A stretch of DNA of 64,000 nt from Cytophagales bacterium. GTDB lineage: Bacteria; Bacteroidota; Bacteroidia; Cytophagales; Spirosomataceae. Of the stretch, positions 35,607-44,172 are shown piece after piece. Within the stretch, counting starts at the first letter, position 1. Every line of letters begins with the position of its first letter. The DNA lies in the NCBI GenBank assembly GCA_004292855.1, contig RDXN01000031.1:124001-188000 (forward strand), in the 5' to 3' direction. The position numbers were made by a program, and so were the translations under genes. A model generated the notes under the pieces. That model had not been told where the DNA came from. It ran no database searches and worked only from the letters and a program-made list of their open reading frames with translations.

Positions 35607-36599
35607 CTATTCAAACACCGGATATGGTGAGCCGACGGTGCTGCCGACGGGCATAATGGCATCCAGTTCAGCCAGTTCCGTTTGGCTTAGGGTGATGTCG
35701 GTGGCTGCAACGTTAGTTTCCAGGTATGTCCGGCGTTTGGTGCCAGGAATGGCCACAACATCCTGCGTCAGCACCCAGGCCAGAGCCAACTGCGCAGGCG
35801 TAACACCTTTGTTAAGGGCGTACTCTCTCAGCTTCTCTACTAACTCCAGATTCTTGTAGAAGTTTTCTCCCTGATAACGAGGGAACATCCGGCGCGAATC
35901 GGTCTCTTCAAAATCGTCCGGCGATTTGATCTCACCCGACAGAAAGCCCCGGCCCAACGGCGAGTACCCCACGAACCCGATACCCATCTCGCGGGTGGCT
36001 TGCAAAATGCCGTTTTCTTCTACGTTCCGGTCAAAAAGCGAATACTCCGTCTCCAACGCCGAAATCGGGTGGACGGCGTGCGCCCGCTCAATGATGTCAA
36101 CCGGCACTTCCGACAGGCCGAGATATCGTACTTTGCCTTCTTCGACTAGCCGACTCATTGCGCCCACGGTGTCTTCAATCGGCGTGTTAGGGTCCAGCCG
36201 GTGCAGGTAATACAGATCAATATAGTCGGTGCCGAGATTCCGCAACGACCGCTCAACCGATTTTCTGACGTACTCCGGTCGACCGTTGAAGTTCATTGTC
36301 CAGGCTCCATTGTCGTCAATCTCGAAGCCGAATTTGGTGGCGACAGTAACTTGCCCGCGCTTACCCGCAACTGCTCTGCCCACCAACTGCTCGTTGTGCG
36401 TGGGGCCATACACGTCGGCGGTGTCGAGTAGGGTTACGCCCAGTTCGAGGGCGCGGTGGATGGTGGCGATGCTTTCGGTATCGTCGGTGGCTCCGTAGAT
36501 GGTGCCGCCCGCAAACCCCGACATCCCCATACACCCAAGTCCCTGCACCGATACGGTTAATCCCTGACTGCCTAATGCTACTTGCTTTATCGTTTTCAT
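35607..36599 (-). CDS. aldo/keto reductase 2
   Basis: A 330-aa enzyme from the ATG at 36599 (MKTIKQVALGSQGL). Catalytic tetrad: Asp and Tyr in LLDTADVYGPTHNE, Lys in VATKFGF, His in YLHRLD. FVGYSPLGRGFLSGEI and AIPGTKRRTYLETN are the cofactor motifs. It resembles the YakC/IolS-type group of reductases. It heads the operon with the AraC regulator and diverges from the amylase gene over 137 bp that contain several TACAAA/TTTGTA half-sites. Confidence 0.93.
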   Translation of the reverse strand: MKTIKQVALGSQGLTVSVQGLGCMGMSGFAGGTIYGATDDTESIATIHRALELGVTLLDTADVYGPTHNEQLVGRAVAGKRGQVTVATKFGFEIDDNGAWTMNFNGRPEYVRKSVERSLRNLGTDYIDLYYLHRLDPNTPIEDTVGAMSRLVEEGKVRYLGLSEVPVDIIERAHAVHPISALETEYSLFDRNVEENGILQATREMGIGFVGYSPLGRGFLSGEIKSPDDFEETDSRRMFPRYQGENFYKNLELVEKLREYALNKGVTPAQLALAWVLTQDVVAIPGTKRRTYLETNVAATDITLSQTELAELDAIMPVGSTVGSPYPVFE

Positions 36600-36610
36600 A
36601 CGTTGTGTTT

Positions 36611-36679
36611 TTTGTACCACAAAGGTCCGGTACGAGTGAGCGGCATCTGTTATACAAATCGGGGTTTGTACGATACAAA
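36611..36679. promoter_or_regulatory. candidate AraC-type operator region, copy 2, with TACAAA/TTTGTA half-sites
   Basis: Between aldo/keto reductase 2 and the amylase gene. AAATCGGGGTTTG (36656-36668) matches 32068-32080 exactly. It is embedded in alternating half-sites TACAAA (36653-36658), TTTGTA (36665-36670) and TACAAA (36674-36679), with another TTTGTA at 36611. The inverted arrangement suggests a regulator bound at several positions. It may act on both divergent genes; direction is not clear from sequence. Confidence 0.5.
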
Positions 36680-36736
36680 ACGGTAACAAAGCTGTTGCAA
36701 TTCACTATTTTTGGGTTTGCATCACGTACAACACCC

Positions 36737-39541
36737 ATGCGGACTCGTTCTCTACTACTTCTTTTTACAGCTTTTGTAAGCCAACTCGCCTTCGGTCAGG
36801 CTGTTACGACCATTCCAGCCTTCCCCTCCGCCGACAAAGAGGTGACGCTCATTTTCGACGTCACCCAGATGAAAGACACCCGTGCGGCTGGCTTGCTGGG
36901 CAAAACCAATGACGTTTTTTTATGGTCGGGGGCGGGCAGCACCGAAACCGGCGACGCCTTTCAGTTTCAACCCGCCGGACAGACCAACTTCAGTGTGCCG
37001 TTTACGCCGGGAGCCATGACTTCGCTCGGCAACAACAAATGGCAAATCAAACTCGTGCCCCGAACGTATTTTGGGGTGCCTGCCGGTCGGCCCGTTCGCC
37101 GGTTGGGGGTGCTGCTGAAAAGCGGTAACGGGGCCGCCCAAACCGAAGATTTGTTTGTCCGAATTTATGAAGACCGGCTGAGCGTAACCCGCCTGGAACC
37201 CGTTGCCAAAGAGTTTTTTGTGGCTGCCAACGCGACGATTCCATTCCGGGGCCGTTCGTCGCAGCAGGCCACCCTCTCGCTCACGGTAGACGGGCAACCT
37301 GTGGCCCAACCCGTAACAGGCGACTCGCTGCGGGCCACGCTCAACGCGGGCACGGCTACGGGCATCCGTCGGACGGTGATTTTCCGCGCACAAGCTGGTA
37401 CTGAAGTCGCTGCCGACACGTTTTTCTTTGCCGTTCGCCCGCAACCGCCCGTTGCCGCCTTGCCTGCGGGGTTGCAGGATGGTATAAACTACACGGGGTC
37501 CAACTCGGCCACGTTGGTCCTGTTTGCGCCCCTGAAAAACTTCGTCTACGCCATTGGCGAGTTCAACAACTGGCAGTCGTCGCCCGCTTTCCTGATGAAC
37601 CGCACGCCCGATGGCAACCGGTATTGGATCGAACTCAAAAACCTCACACCTGGGACCGAGATAGCCTATCAATACCTGGTTGATGGTACTCTCGCCGTAG
37701 CCGACCCCTACGGCGAGAAGCTCCTCGATCCCAACAACGATAAGTTTATTCCGGCCACGACCTACCCCGGCCTGAAAGCCTACCCAACCGGAGCCACAGG
37801 CATTGTGTCGGTGCTACAAACGGCCCAAACGCCCTACGCCTGGAAAACGACCAACTTCCAGCGGCCCGACCCGGCCAACCTGATGGTATATGAGTTGCTG
37901 GTGCGTGATTTCTCGGCCAACCGCAACTACAAAACCGTCACCGACAGTCTGCCCTACCTGAAACGATTGGGCATCAACTGCATCGAACTGATGCCGATTA
38001 TGGAGTTTGCGGGCAACGACTCGTGGGGCTACAATCCGATTTTCTACAACGCCCCCGATAAGGCCTACGGTACAAAAGACGACCTGAAACGCTTTATCGA
38101 CGCGGCCCACGCGCAGGGTATGGCCGTGGTGCTCGACATGGTGCTGAACCAGGCCGATTACGAGTTTCCGTACGTGAAAATGTATTGGGATGGCAACCGC
38201 CCGTCGGCAGAAAGCCCGTTTTTCAACCAACAGGCCACCCACCCGTTTAGCGTGTTTTTCGACTTTAACCACGAAAGTGCGGCCACACAGGCTCTTGTCG
38301 AGCGGGTGAACCGCTTCTGGTTGCAGGAATACCGATTCGATGGGTACCGATTTGATCTCTCGAAAGGATTCACGCAGGTCAATTCCGGGGGCAATGTGTC
38401 GGCGTGGGGTACACGCGACGAGAGCCGGATTCGTATCTGGAAACGCATTTACGACCAAATCCGAGCCTACGACAAATCGGCCTACGTGATTCTGGAACAC
38501 TTTGCCGACAACGCCGAGGAGCGCGAACTGGCCGACTACGGTATGTTGTTTTGGGGCAACCACAATGGCGATTTCCGCAACGCGGCTCGTGGCCTGACGA
38601 GCAATTTCAACGGACTGTCGTATAAGGATCGGGGCTGGCGGAACCCGAACCTGATTGGCTACGCCGAGAGCCACGACGAACAGCGTATCGTGTATGATGT
38701 GTTGACAAACGGGCGTGCGGAGGGTAGCTACAATACCAAAGACCTCGCTACAGCACTCAACCGGGCCAAACTCGCAGCGGCTTTTCTGATTACCGCGCCC
38801 GGCCCCAAACTGATCTGGCAATTTGGCGAACTGGGTTACGATATAAACATCGACCAAAACGGGCGCACCGGAACCAAGCCCGTTTTGTGGAATTACTACC
38901 AGGACGCCAACCGCCGGAAACTCTACGGCGTGTATCGCGAACTCATCAAGCTGAAGCAGACCGTTGCGGCTTTCCGCACCACCGATTTCACGATGAATAC
39001 CAGCCCCATTGTGAAGCGCATTACCCTCCGCGACCCCTCGAACACGATTTTCCTGATCGGCAACGTCGATGCCGAAGCTCGGTCGGTGGAGGCCGGGTTC
39101 CCCTCGGCGGGGCGTTGGATTGATTTCTTCACGGGCGAGTCGATCACCGTGGCCGACCCCAACGCCAATGTGCTGCTGGGTCCGGGCGAGTTTCACCTGT
39201 ATTCGAGCCAACCGTTGCCCAAGCCCGAAGCTGGCCTGGTGCCGTTCGGGGCGGCCCTATCGTCGGTGCTGGCCACGGAAGAACCCCAAACGGATGGCAT
39301 CACGCTCTCGCCCAACCCCACCGCCGACGAGGCCGTTCTGGAACTGAGCAGCGCGTACCGGGGGCCGGTAAACCTCCGCCTAACCGATGGCGCGGGCCGC
39401 GAACTCCGCACCCTCCGCGTGAACAAAACGGGTGAGCAACTCCGGCAAACGGTCGACATCCGGGCGTTGTCGCCGGGCCTGTACCTGCTCCGCGTGCAGC
39501 AGGGCGAGGGGACTATAGTGAAGAAATTGCTGAAGCAATGA
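36737..39541 (+). CDS. T9SS-secreted GH13 alpha-amylase-family enzyme with CBM48
   Basis: A 934-aa protein from the ATG at 36737 (signal peptide MRTRSLLLLFTAFVSQLAFG). Domains: two N-terminal beta modules, the second CBM48-like (FVYAIGEFNNWQ), a GH13 barrel from about residue 370, and a C-terminal T9SS type A sorting tail (LSPNPTADEAVLEL ... GLYLLRVQQGEGTIVKKLLKQ). The catalytic nucleophile is in YRFDLSKGF, acid/base in YVILEHF, and third Asp in ESHDEQR. Region I reads DMVLNQ, with Gln instead of the usual His. It should act on alpha-glucans at the cell surface. It is divergent from aldo/keto reductase 2. Confidence 0.9.
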   Translation: MRTRSLLLLFTAFVSQLAFGQAVTTIPAFPSADKEVTLIFDVTQMKDTRAAGLLGKTNDVFLWSGAGSTETGDAFQFQPAGQTNFSVPFTPGAMTSLGNNKWQIKLVPRTYFGVPAGRPVRRLGVLLKSGNGAAQTEDLFVRIYEDRLSVTRLEPVAKEFFVAANATIPFRGRSSQQATLSLTVDGQPVAQPVTGDSLRATLNAGTATGIRRTVIFRAQAGTEVAADTFFFAVRPQPPVAALPAGLQDGINYTGSNSATLVLFAPLKNFVYAIGEFNNWQSSPAFLMNRTPDGNRYWIELKNLTPGTEIAYQYLVDGTLAVADPYGEKLLDPNNDKFIPATTYPGLKAYPTGATGIVSVLQTAQTPYAWKTTNFQRPDPANLMVYELLVRDFSANRNYKTVTDSLPYLKRLGINCIELMPIMEFAGNDSWGYNPIFYNAPDKAYGTKDDLKRFIDAAHAQGMAVVLDMVLNQADYEFPYVKMYWDGNRPSAESPFFNQQATHPFSVFFDFNHESAATQALVERVNRFWLQEYRFDGYRFDLSKGFTQVNSGGNVSAWGTRDESRIRIWKRIYDQIRAYDKSAYVILEHFADNAEERELADYGMLFWGNHNGDFRNAARGLTSNFNGLSYKDRGWRNPNLIGYAESHDEQRIVYDVLTNGRAEGSYNTKDLATALNRAKLAAAFLITAPGPKLIWQFGELGYDINIDQNGRTGTKPVLWNYYQDANRRKLYGVYRELIKLKQTVAAFRTTDFTMNTSPIVKRITLRDPSNTIFLIGNVDAEARSVEAGFPSAGRWIDFFTGESITVADPNANVLLGPGEFHLYSSQPLPKPEAGLVPFGAALSSVLATEEPQTDGITLSPNPTADEAVLELSSAYRGPVNLRLTDGAGRELRTLRVNKTGEQLRQTVDIRALSPGLYLLRVQQGEGTIVKKLLKQ

Positions 39542-39602
39542 TAATTGGAACCGCAACGGCGGACCGTGCGGATGACGCTGATGGAGATGATATTCGCAGA
39601 TC

Positions 39603-39691
39603 TTTGTCATCCCGACGCAGGAGGGATCTAGTTCGTTTTAACTCAAATTGAGAATTGGCGGAGTAGATCCCTCCTGCGTCGGAATGACAAA
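39603..39691. repeat. GTCATCCCGACGCAGG inverted repeat, copy B
   Basis: Arms 39603-39630 and 39664-39691 are complementary over 28 nt with one mismatch; the 33-nt spacer has the same length as in copy A (30869-30963). It lies in the 210-nt gap between the two GH13 genes. The stem ends in TTTG/CAAA. Confidence 0.9.
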
Positions 39692-39751
39692 AAATCTGTT
39701 ACAATCCGCTCGATCCGTTCAATCCGCGTTCCCATCAAAAATTTCATTTCA

Positions 39752-41272
39752 TTGAAATCAGTAGCCCATACCGGCGTTCATTACGAGATATTTGTCCGGG
39801 CCTTCTGCGATACCAACAGCGACGGCCTCGGCGATCTCAACGGCGTAACGGCCAAGCTCGACTACCTACAGGATCTGGGCATTCGGGCCATTTGGCTCAT
39901 GCCCATTAACCCCTCGCCGTCGTACCACAAATACGACATTACGGACTACTACACCCTTGACTGTGACTATGGTACGCTCGACGACATGAAACGGCTCGTG
40001 CGAGAGGCTCATGCGCGGGGAATTGCCGTACTGATGGACCTCGTGTTGCACCATACAAGCAGCCGACACCACTGGTTTCGCGAAGCCTGCAAGGGACCGG
40101 ACAACCCATATTGGCATTACTACAAATGGCTGTTGCCCGAAGAAATCAAGGCCCGCAACCTGGCGACTCGCGACATCACCGCCGATTCCGACGAGCGCAA
40201 CCCCTGGCACACCGTTCGGGGTGCCCAATTTCGCGAGCAGTATTACGGTATGTTCTGGCGCGAGATGCCCGACCTCAACTTCGACCACCCGCCCGTGCGG
40301 GCCGAATTCGTGAACGTGGCCCGGTTCTGGCTCACCGAAGTGGGCGTCGATGGGTTCCGGCTCGACGCGGCCCGGCACTTGTACCGCGAGTTTGAGGAGC
40401 CTAAAAATCACCAGTTTTGGACCGAGTTTCGGGCCGCGCTGGAGATCATCAAGCCCGACGTACACTTGGTGGGCGAGGTCTGGACTCGCCCCGAAAAAAT
40501 CGCGCCCTATTTTCGGGGTTTGCACGCCAATTTCAACTTCGATTTTGCCCTTTCGCTGGCTGAGGTGGTGCGGCAGGAAGACGACACGGAGGATTTGATG
40601 GCGTTTCTGGCCTATGTGCAGGGAGTTTACGAGCGCATCACGCCCGATTTTATCGACGCGCTCATTCTATCCAACCACGACCAAATCCGTATTGGTAGCG
40701 CGTTAAACGGCCATCCAAATCGCCTGAAAGTAGCGGCTAATCTGTTACTTACGTTGCCCGGAAATCCCTATCTGTACTACGGCGAAGAACTGGGCATGTT
40801 GGGCCAAAAGCCCGATGAACACATCCGGGAGCCTTTTCTGTGGGATATTGGTAAGCAGGATCGTGATCGTGCCCGCTGGCGTCCGGCTAAATACTCCACA
40901 AGCCGAACAGTACGGCCTTTGGTGCAACAGCAGGCAGACCCTAACTCATTATTTTGCCATTACAAACGCCTGATTCATCTGCGTAATAATCACCCCGTTC
41001 TGAACGATAACCGGAGCCGGTTGGAGCAGAGCAAAATCCGGCAACAGGGCGTGGTGGCGTTTATTCGGCGGGGGGCCAACGGAGGGCGTGTGCTGGTGGT
41101 CCATAACCTGAGCCAAAACCCGTTAACCGTTGTGTTGCCCCCTGACGAGCTGGCCCTATTTACACGCCTGACATTTGCGAGCCGCGACGAAACCGCCCTC
41201 GATTCGGCGGGGTTGCGGCTGGGAGCGTATAGTGTGGCCGTGCTGGAAACACCGAGTGTACTACTGCAATAA
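39752..41272 (+). CDS. cytoplasmic GH13 enzyme, trehalose-synthase/alpha-glucosidase-like
   Basis: A 506-aa enzyme without signal peptide. The start is a TTG (39752), as no ATG lies in frame before the conserved beginning HTGVHYEIFVRAFCDTNSDGLGDLNG; the start is moderately sure. GH13 regions: DLVLHH (I), VDGFRLDAARHL (II, nucleophile), HLVGEVW (III, acid/base), LSNHDQIR (IV), and a C-terminal beta domain. The opening resembles trehalose synthase and oligo-1,6-glucosidase types; no maltokinase domain follows. It may handle glucans released by the secreted amylase upstream. Confidence 0.88.
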   Translation: MKSVAHTGVHYEIFVRAFCDTNSDGLGDLNGVTAKLDYLQDLGIRAIWLMPINPSPSYHKYDITDYYTLDCDYGTLDDMKRLVREAHARGIAVLMDLVLHHTSSRHHWFREACKGPDNPYWHYYKWLLPEEIKARNLATRDITADSDERNPWHTVRGAQFREQYYGMFWREMPDLNFDHPPVRAEFVNVARFWLTEVGVDGFRLDAARHLYREFEEPKNHQFWTEFRAALEIIKPDVHLVGEVWTRPEKIAPYFRGLHANFNFDFALSLAEVVRQEDDTEDLMAFLAYVQGVYERITPDFIDALILSNHDQIRIGSALNGHPNRLKVAANLLLTLPGNPYLYYGEELGMLGQKPDEHIREPFLWDIGKQDRDRARWRPAKYSTSRTVRPLVQQQADPNSLFCHYKRLIHLRNNHPVLNDNRSRLEQSKIRQQGVVAFIRRGANGGRVLVVHNLSQNPLTVVLPPDELALFTRLTFASRDETALDSAGLRLGAYSVAVLETPSVLLQ

Positions 41273-41348
41273 CACAGGGTATTTTTGGGGCTTGATAGAG
41301 TAGCACCCTACGCAATTTATCTCTATTACGTGGTCAATCAACTGTTCT

Positions 41349-42950
41349 ATGCTCTACCCCTCATTCTCATTGCGGCCTTTAATAGCCTTATTGTTAGTCA
41401 GTGGTTTAGCCGCACTGGCAAATGCACAACCGGCTCAAACTCGAAACCGCGCATCCGCAGAGCGGCCAAACATTATCCTGATCTACGCCGATGATATCGG
41501 ATTTGGTGATTTAAGCTGTTACCGACCTGCGGGTAACCGAATTGTGCAAACCCCCAATGCCGACCGGTTGGCCCGCGAGGGTCTACGCCACCGTCGCGCC
41601 CACTCGACCTCGGCCACATGCACGCCCTCGCGCTACTCGATGATGACGGGCGAGTATGCCTGGCGACAGACTGGCACCGGTATCCTGCCCGGCGATGCAC
41701 CCTCCATTATCAAAACAGGTCGGCAAACGCTGCCGTTGATGCTCAAAACCGCCGGTTACCAAACGGGTGTGGTGGGCAAGTGGCACCTGGGCTTGGGTGG
41801 TCCCGAAGGGCCAACCTGGAATGACGAACTACAGGGAACCCCCAACGACGTTGGATTCGACTACTCGTTTGTGATGGCCGCAACGGGCGACCGGGTGCCG
41901 ACCGTCTACGTCGAAAATCGGCGGGTGGTTAATCTCGACCCTGCCGATCCCATTCGGGTGTCGTATAAGGAAAAGATTGGCACCGAACCGACCGGGAAAG
42001 AAAACCCCGACCTGCTCAAAATGAAACCTAGCCACGGCCACGACATGACCATTGTGAATGGCGTGAGTCGAATTGGCTGGATGACTGGTGGCAAGGCCGC
42101 CCGCTGGACCGACGAAGATATGGCCGACGTGTTCACCCGCAAGGCGGTGTCGTTTATCGAAACAAACCGCCCTCGCACTGGGAAGGAAAAGCCATTCTTC
42201 CTCTATTTCGCCACGCACGACATCCACGTGCCGCGAATGCCAAACGCCCGGTTTGTGGGCAAAAGCGGCATGGGACCACGGGGCGACGCCCTCCTCGAAT
42301 TTGATTACTCGGTGGGCGAAATCCTGAAAACGCTTGACCGCCTGGGCCTGACTAAAAATACCCTTGTGCTGCTGTCGAGCGACAATGGGGCCGTAGTCGA
42401 TGACGGGTATCAAGACGAGGCCGTCGAGAAACTGGGCGATCATCGGCCAACGGGCGAGTTGCGCGGGGGCAAAGGGGGCGTGTTCGAGGGTGGAACCCGT
42501 GTGCCCCTGCTTGTGCGCTGGCCCGGTCGCGTGGCCGGGGGCGTAACCGACGCACTATTTAGCCAAGTCGATTTGATGGCCTCACTGGCGACCCTGACCC
42601 GCCAAACCGTTGATCGTTCCACAGCCCCCGATACCCAAAACCAGCTTGACGCGCTGCTGGGCAAAGACCGGCGCGGGCGAACGTGGCTCGTTCAACAGGG
42701 TGGCCTGGGGGCTAACCAGAAGGGTTTAGGCATTACCGACGGGGCCTGGAAATACATCGAACCCAGCCCGAAAGGGCAGCGTATGAACGTGAACACCAAC
42801 ACCGAACTCGGCTACGACCCCGCCCCTCAACTCTACCGACTGACCGACGACCCCGGCGAGAAAACAAACGTGGCCGCGCAACACCCCGACGTGGTTCGGC
42901 AACTGCAAACACAACTCGATCAGGTTCGCGACAAGCCCAATGGTCTCTGA
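41349..42950 (+). CDS. exported sulfatase
   Basis: A 533-aa sulfatase with signal peptide (LLVSGLAALANA). N-terminal metal residues are in LIYADDIGFGDL. The active-site motif TCTPSRYSMMTG contains Cys-x-Pro-x-Arg, so the Cys should become formylglycine. GKWHLG, FATHDIHVPRMP and SSDNGAVVDDG complete the usual set. The substrate cannot be told from sequence. No formylglycine-generating enzyme or anSME lies in the window, so maturation depends on a gene elsewhere. It follows the GH13 genes on the same strand with a 76-nt gap. Confidence 0.92.
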   Translation: MLYPSFSLRPLIALLLVSGLAALANAQPAQTRNRASAERPNIILIYADDIGFGDLSCYRPAGNRIVQTPNADRLAREGLRHRRAHSTSATCTPSRYSMMTGEYAWRQTGTGILPGDAPSIIKTGRQTLPLMLKTAGYQTGVVGKWHLGLGGPEGPTWNDELQGTPNDVGFDYSFVMAATGDRVPTVYVENRRVVNLDPADPIRVSYKEKIGTEPTGKENPDLLKMKPSHGHDMTIVNGVSRIGWMTGGKAARWTDEDMADVFTRKAVSFIETNRPRTGKEKPFFLYFATHDIHVPRMPNARFVGKSGMGPRGDALLEFDYSVGEILKTLDRLGLTKNTLVLLSSDNGAVVDDGYQDEAVEKLGDHRPTGELRGGKGGVFEGGTRVPLLVRWPGRVAGGVTDALFSQVDLMASLATLTRQTVDRSTAPDTQNQLDALLGKDRRGRTWLVQQGGLGANQKGLGITDGAWKYIEPSPKGQRMNVNTNTELGYDPAPQLYRLTDDPGEKTNVAAQHPDVVRQLQTQLDQVRDKPNGL

Positions 42951-42974
42951 CCATGCACTAACCGCCCAGAAGAA

Positions 42975-42992
42975 ATCCTTAAATTTAAGGAT
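42975..42992. promoter_or_regulatory. palindromic operator ATCCTTAAATTTAAGGAT
   Basis: A perfect 18-bp palindrome, 22 bp upstream of the -33 element of the response-regulator promoter. A copy with two changes, ATCCTTAAATTATAGGAT, is at 46223-46240 in front of the facing kinase gene. The position relative to the promoter suits an activator. Confidence 0.6.
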
Positions 42993-43014
42993 GCCAAACC
43001 CTATGATGTGAGGA

Positions 43015-43045
43015 TTGGAAACAAAGAAAAAGCGCGGGACTTTTG
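43015..43045 (+). promoter_or_regulatory. candidate promoter of the NarL-type regulator
   Basis: TTG at 43015-43017, then 20 nt, then GACTTTTG at 43038-43045, close to the Bacteroidota consensus TTG-N19-TAnnTTTG (first T is G). It leaves a leader of about 65 nt to the start codon at 43115. Confidence 0.45.
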
Positions 43046-43114
43046 CTTACCAAATGAACGCCAGTGTATTGGGTTCGTTTTTCAATACATTGGTTCTCCT
43101 TTCTTGTCCACGCC

Positions 43115-43759
43115 ATGCGTATTCTCGTTGCCGAAGATCATCGAATTCTTTTAGACAGTATCGCCATGCTGCTGGGCAGTATCGACGGCATTGAGGTGGT
43201 ATCGAAGCACACCAACGGAAAGCAGGTTCTGACCGCTCTGGAACTGGAGCCGGATATCGTACTGGTTGTCTCGGACCTGCAAATGCCCGTCATGGGCGGT
43301 ATCGAGCTGACCCTGCAACTCCGCGAACGATTTCCGAACGTCCGAATTTGCCTGCTCACCGTGGCCGATCAGCCCGAAGCCATCAAAGAGGCTCTCCGCG
43401 CCGGTGCCGACGGCTACGTGTTGAAAAGTGCCGACCGTAGCGAACTCGAAACGGCTCTGGCCCAGATTGCCAAAGGACACAAGTTTTACAGTCAGCAGGT
43501 GTTGATGCAGTTAGCTACGGGGGAGGGCATCGAACTGACTATCAGCGATAATAACCCCAAGAAAGTAGCGATTACCCAACGCGAACTGGAAGTTTTGAAG
43601 CTAATTGCACAGGAATTTTCGGGGACTCAGATCGCCGAAAAACTGTTCATCAGCCCCACCACCGTGGAAACGCACCGCAAGCACCTGATGCAAAAACTAG
43701 GCGTTCAAACTACGATTGGACTGGTGAAGTATGCCCTCAAATTTGGGCTTGTTCACTAA
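43115..43759 (+). CDS. NarL/FixJ-type response regulator
   Basis: A 214-aa regulator from the ATG at 43115 (MRILVAEDHRILL); an upstream GTG in frame is disfavoured because the family starts here. The receiver domain has VAEDH, phospho-acceptor Asp in VVSDLQMP and the YVLKS lysine. The C-terminal LuxR-type helix-turn-helix is REVEV-like: QRELEVLKLIAQEFSGTQIAEKLFISPTTVETHRKHLMQKLG. The facing kinase at 44173-46146 has a HisKA_3 domain, the usual partner class. A palindrome shared by both promoters is its best candidate site. Confidence 0.93.
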   Translation: MRILVAEDHRILLDSIAMLLGSIDGIEVVSKHTNGKQVLTALELEPDIVLVVSDLQMPVMGGIELTLQLRERFPNVRICLLTVADQPEAIKEALRAGADGYVLKSADRSELETALAQIAKGHKFYSQQVLMQLATGEGIELTISDNNPKKVAITQRELEVLKLIAQEFSGTQIAEKLFISPTTVETHRKHLMQKLGVQTTIGLVKYALKFGLVH

Positions 43760-43790
43760 AAATCAATTCACATTTTAACTACACAAAACC

Positions 43791-44150
43791 ATGACCGACG
43801 AACAACGGTTAATTCAGTTGCAGGGATTCGCGAAAATTGATGGAACAAGCGTGGTGTTTCTGGATGAAGACGGCAAGGCCATAGGCGATGGTCCACTTCA
43901 TTTTTCGGAAAACGCGCTCTCCAACGATGTCGTTTTTACGACGAACATTCAAGGGCAGACGGTTCATTTTATCAACACAATCGTAGCTCTAAGCGAAGAG
44001 GGCTATGCCCGTTATCGTACCGAGTTGGAAGGGGCAAGTCAGTCGGACGGACACTCGTCCCGAACACAAACGGCTTATAGGATTCTCTCGGCAGAATCAG
44101 GCGGCAAAAATCCGATTAATAAGCCGCCAGGATACAAAGGAGAGGAGTAA
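43791..44150 (+). CDS. unknown small protein between regulator and kinase
   Basis: A 119-aa acidic, soluble protein starting MTDEQRLIQLQGFAKIDG, 31 nt after the response regulator and in the same direction, so probably co-transcribed. Residues 1-85 look like an alpha/beta fold; the last 30 are Ser/Gly/Lys-rich and likely disordered (SGGKNPINKPPGYKGEE). No signal peptide, membrane segment or known motif is seen. Its place inside a two-component locus suggests an accessory or output role; that is a guess. Its stop is 22 nt from the convergent kinase stop. Confidence 0.65.
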   Translation: MTDEQRLIQLQGFAKIDGTSVVFLDEDGKAIGDGPLHFSENALSNDVVFTTNIQGQTVHFINTIVALSEEGYARYRTELEGASQSDGHSSRTQTAYRILSAESGGKNPINKPPGYKGEE

Positions 44151-44172
44151 ATAAACGATCAGGGATCGTAAC

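Noticed and set aside
36575-36736. 54-residue extension of the amylase before its signal peptide
   Set aside because: It would place the signal peptide internally and cover the operator region shared with aldo/keto reductase 2.
37814-39211. 465-codon open frame on the minus strand opposite the amylase gene
   Set aside because: GC-rich shadow of the GH13 domain; the plus strand holds all catalytic regions.
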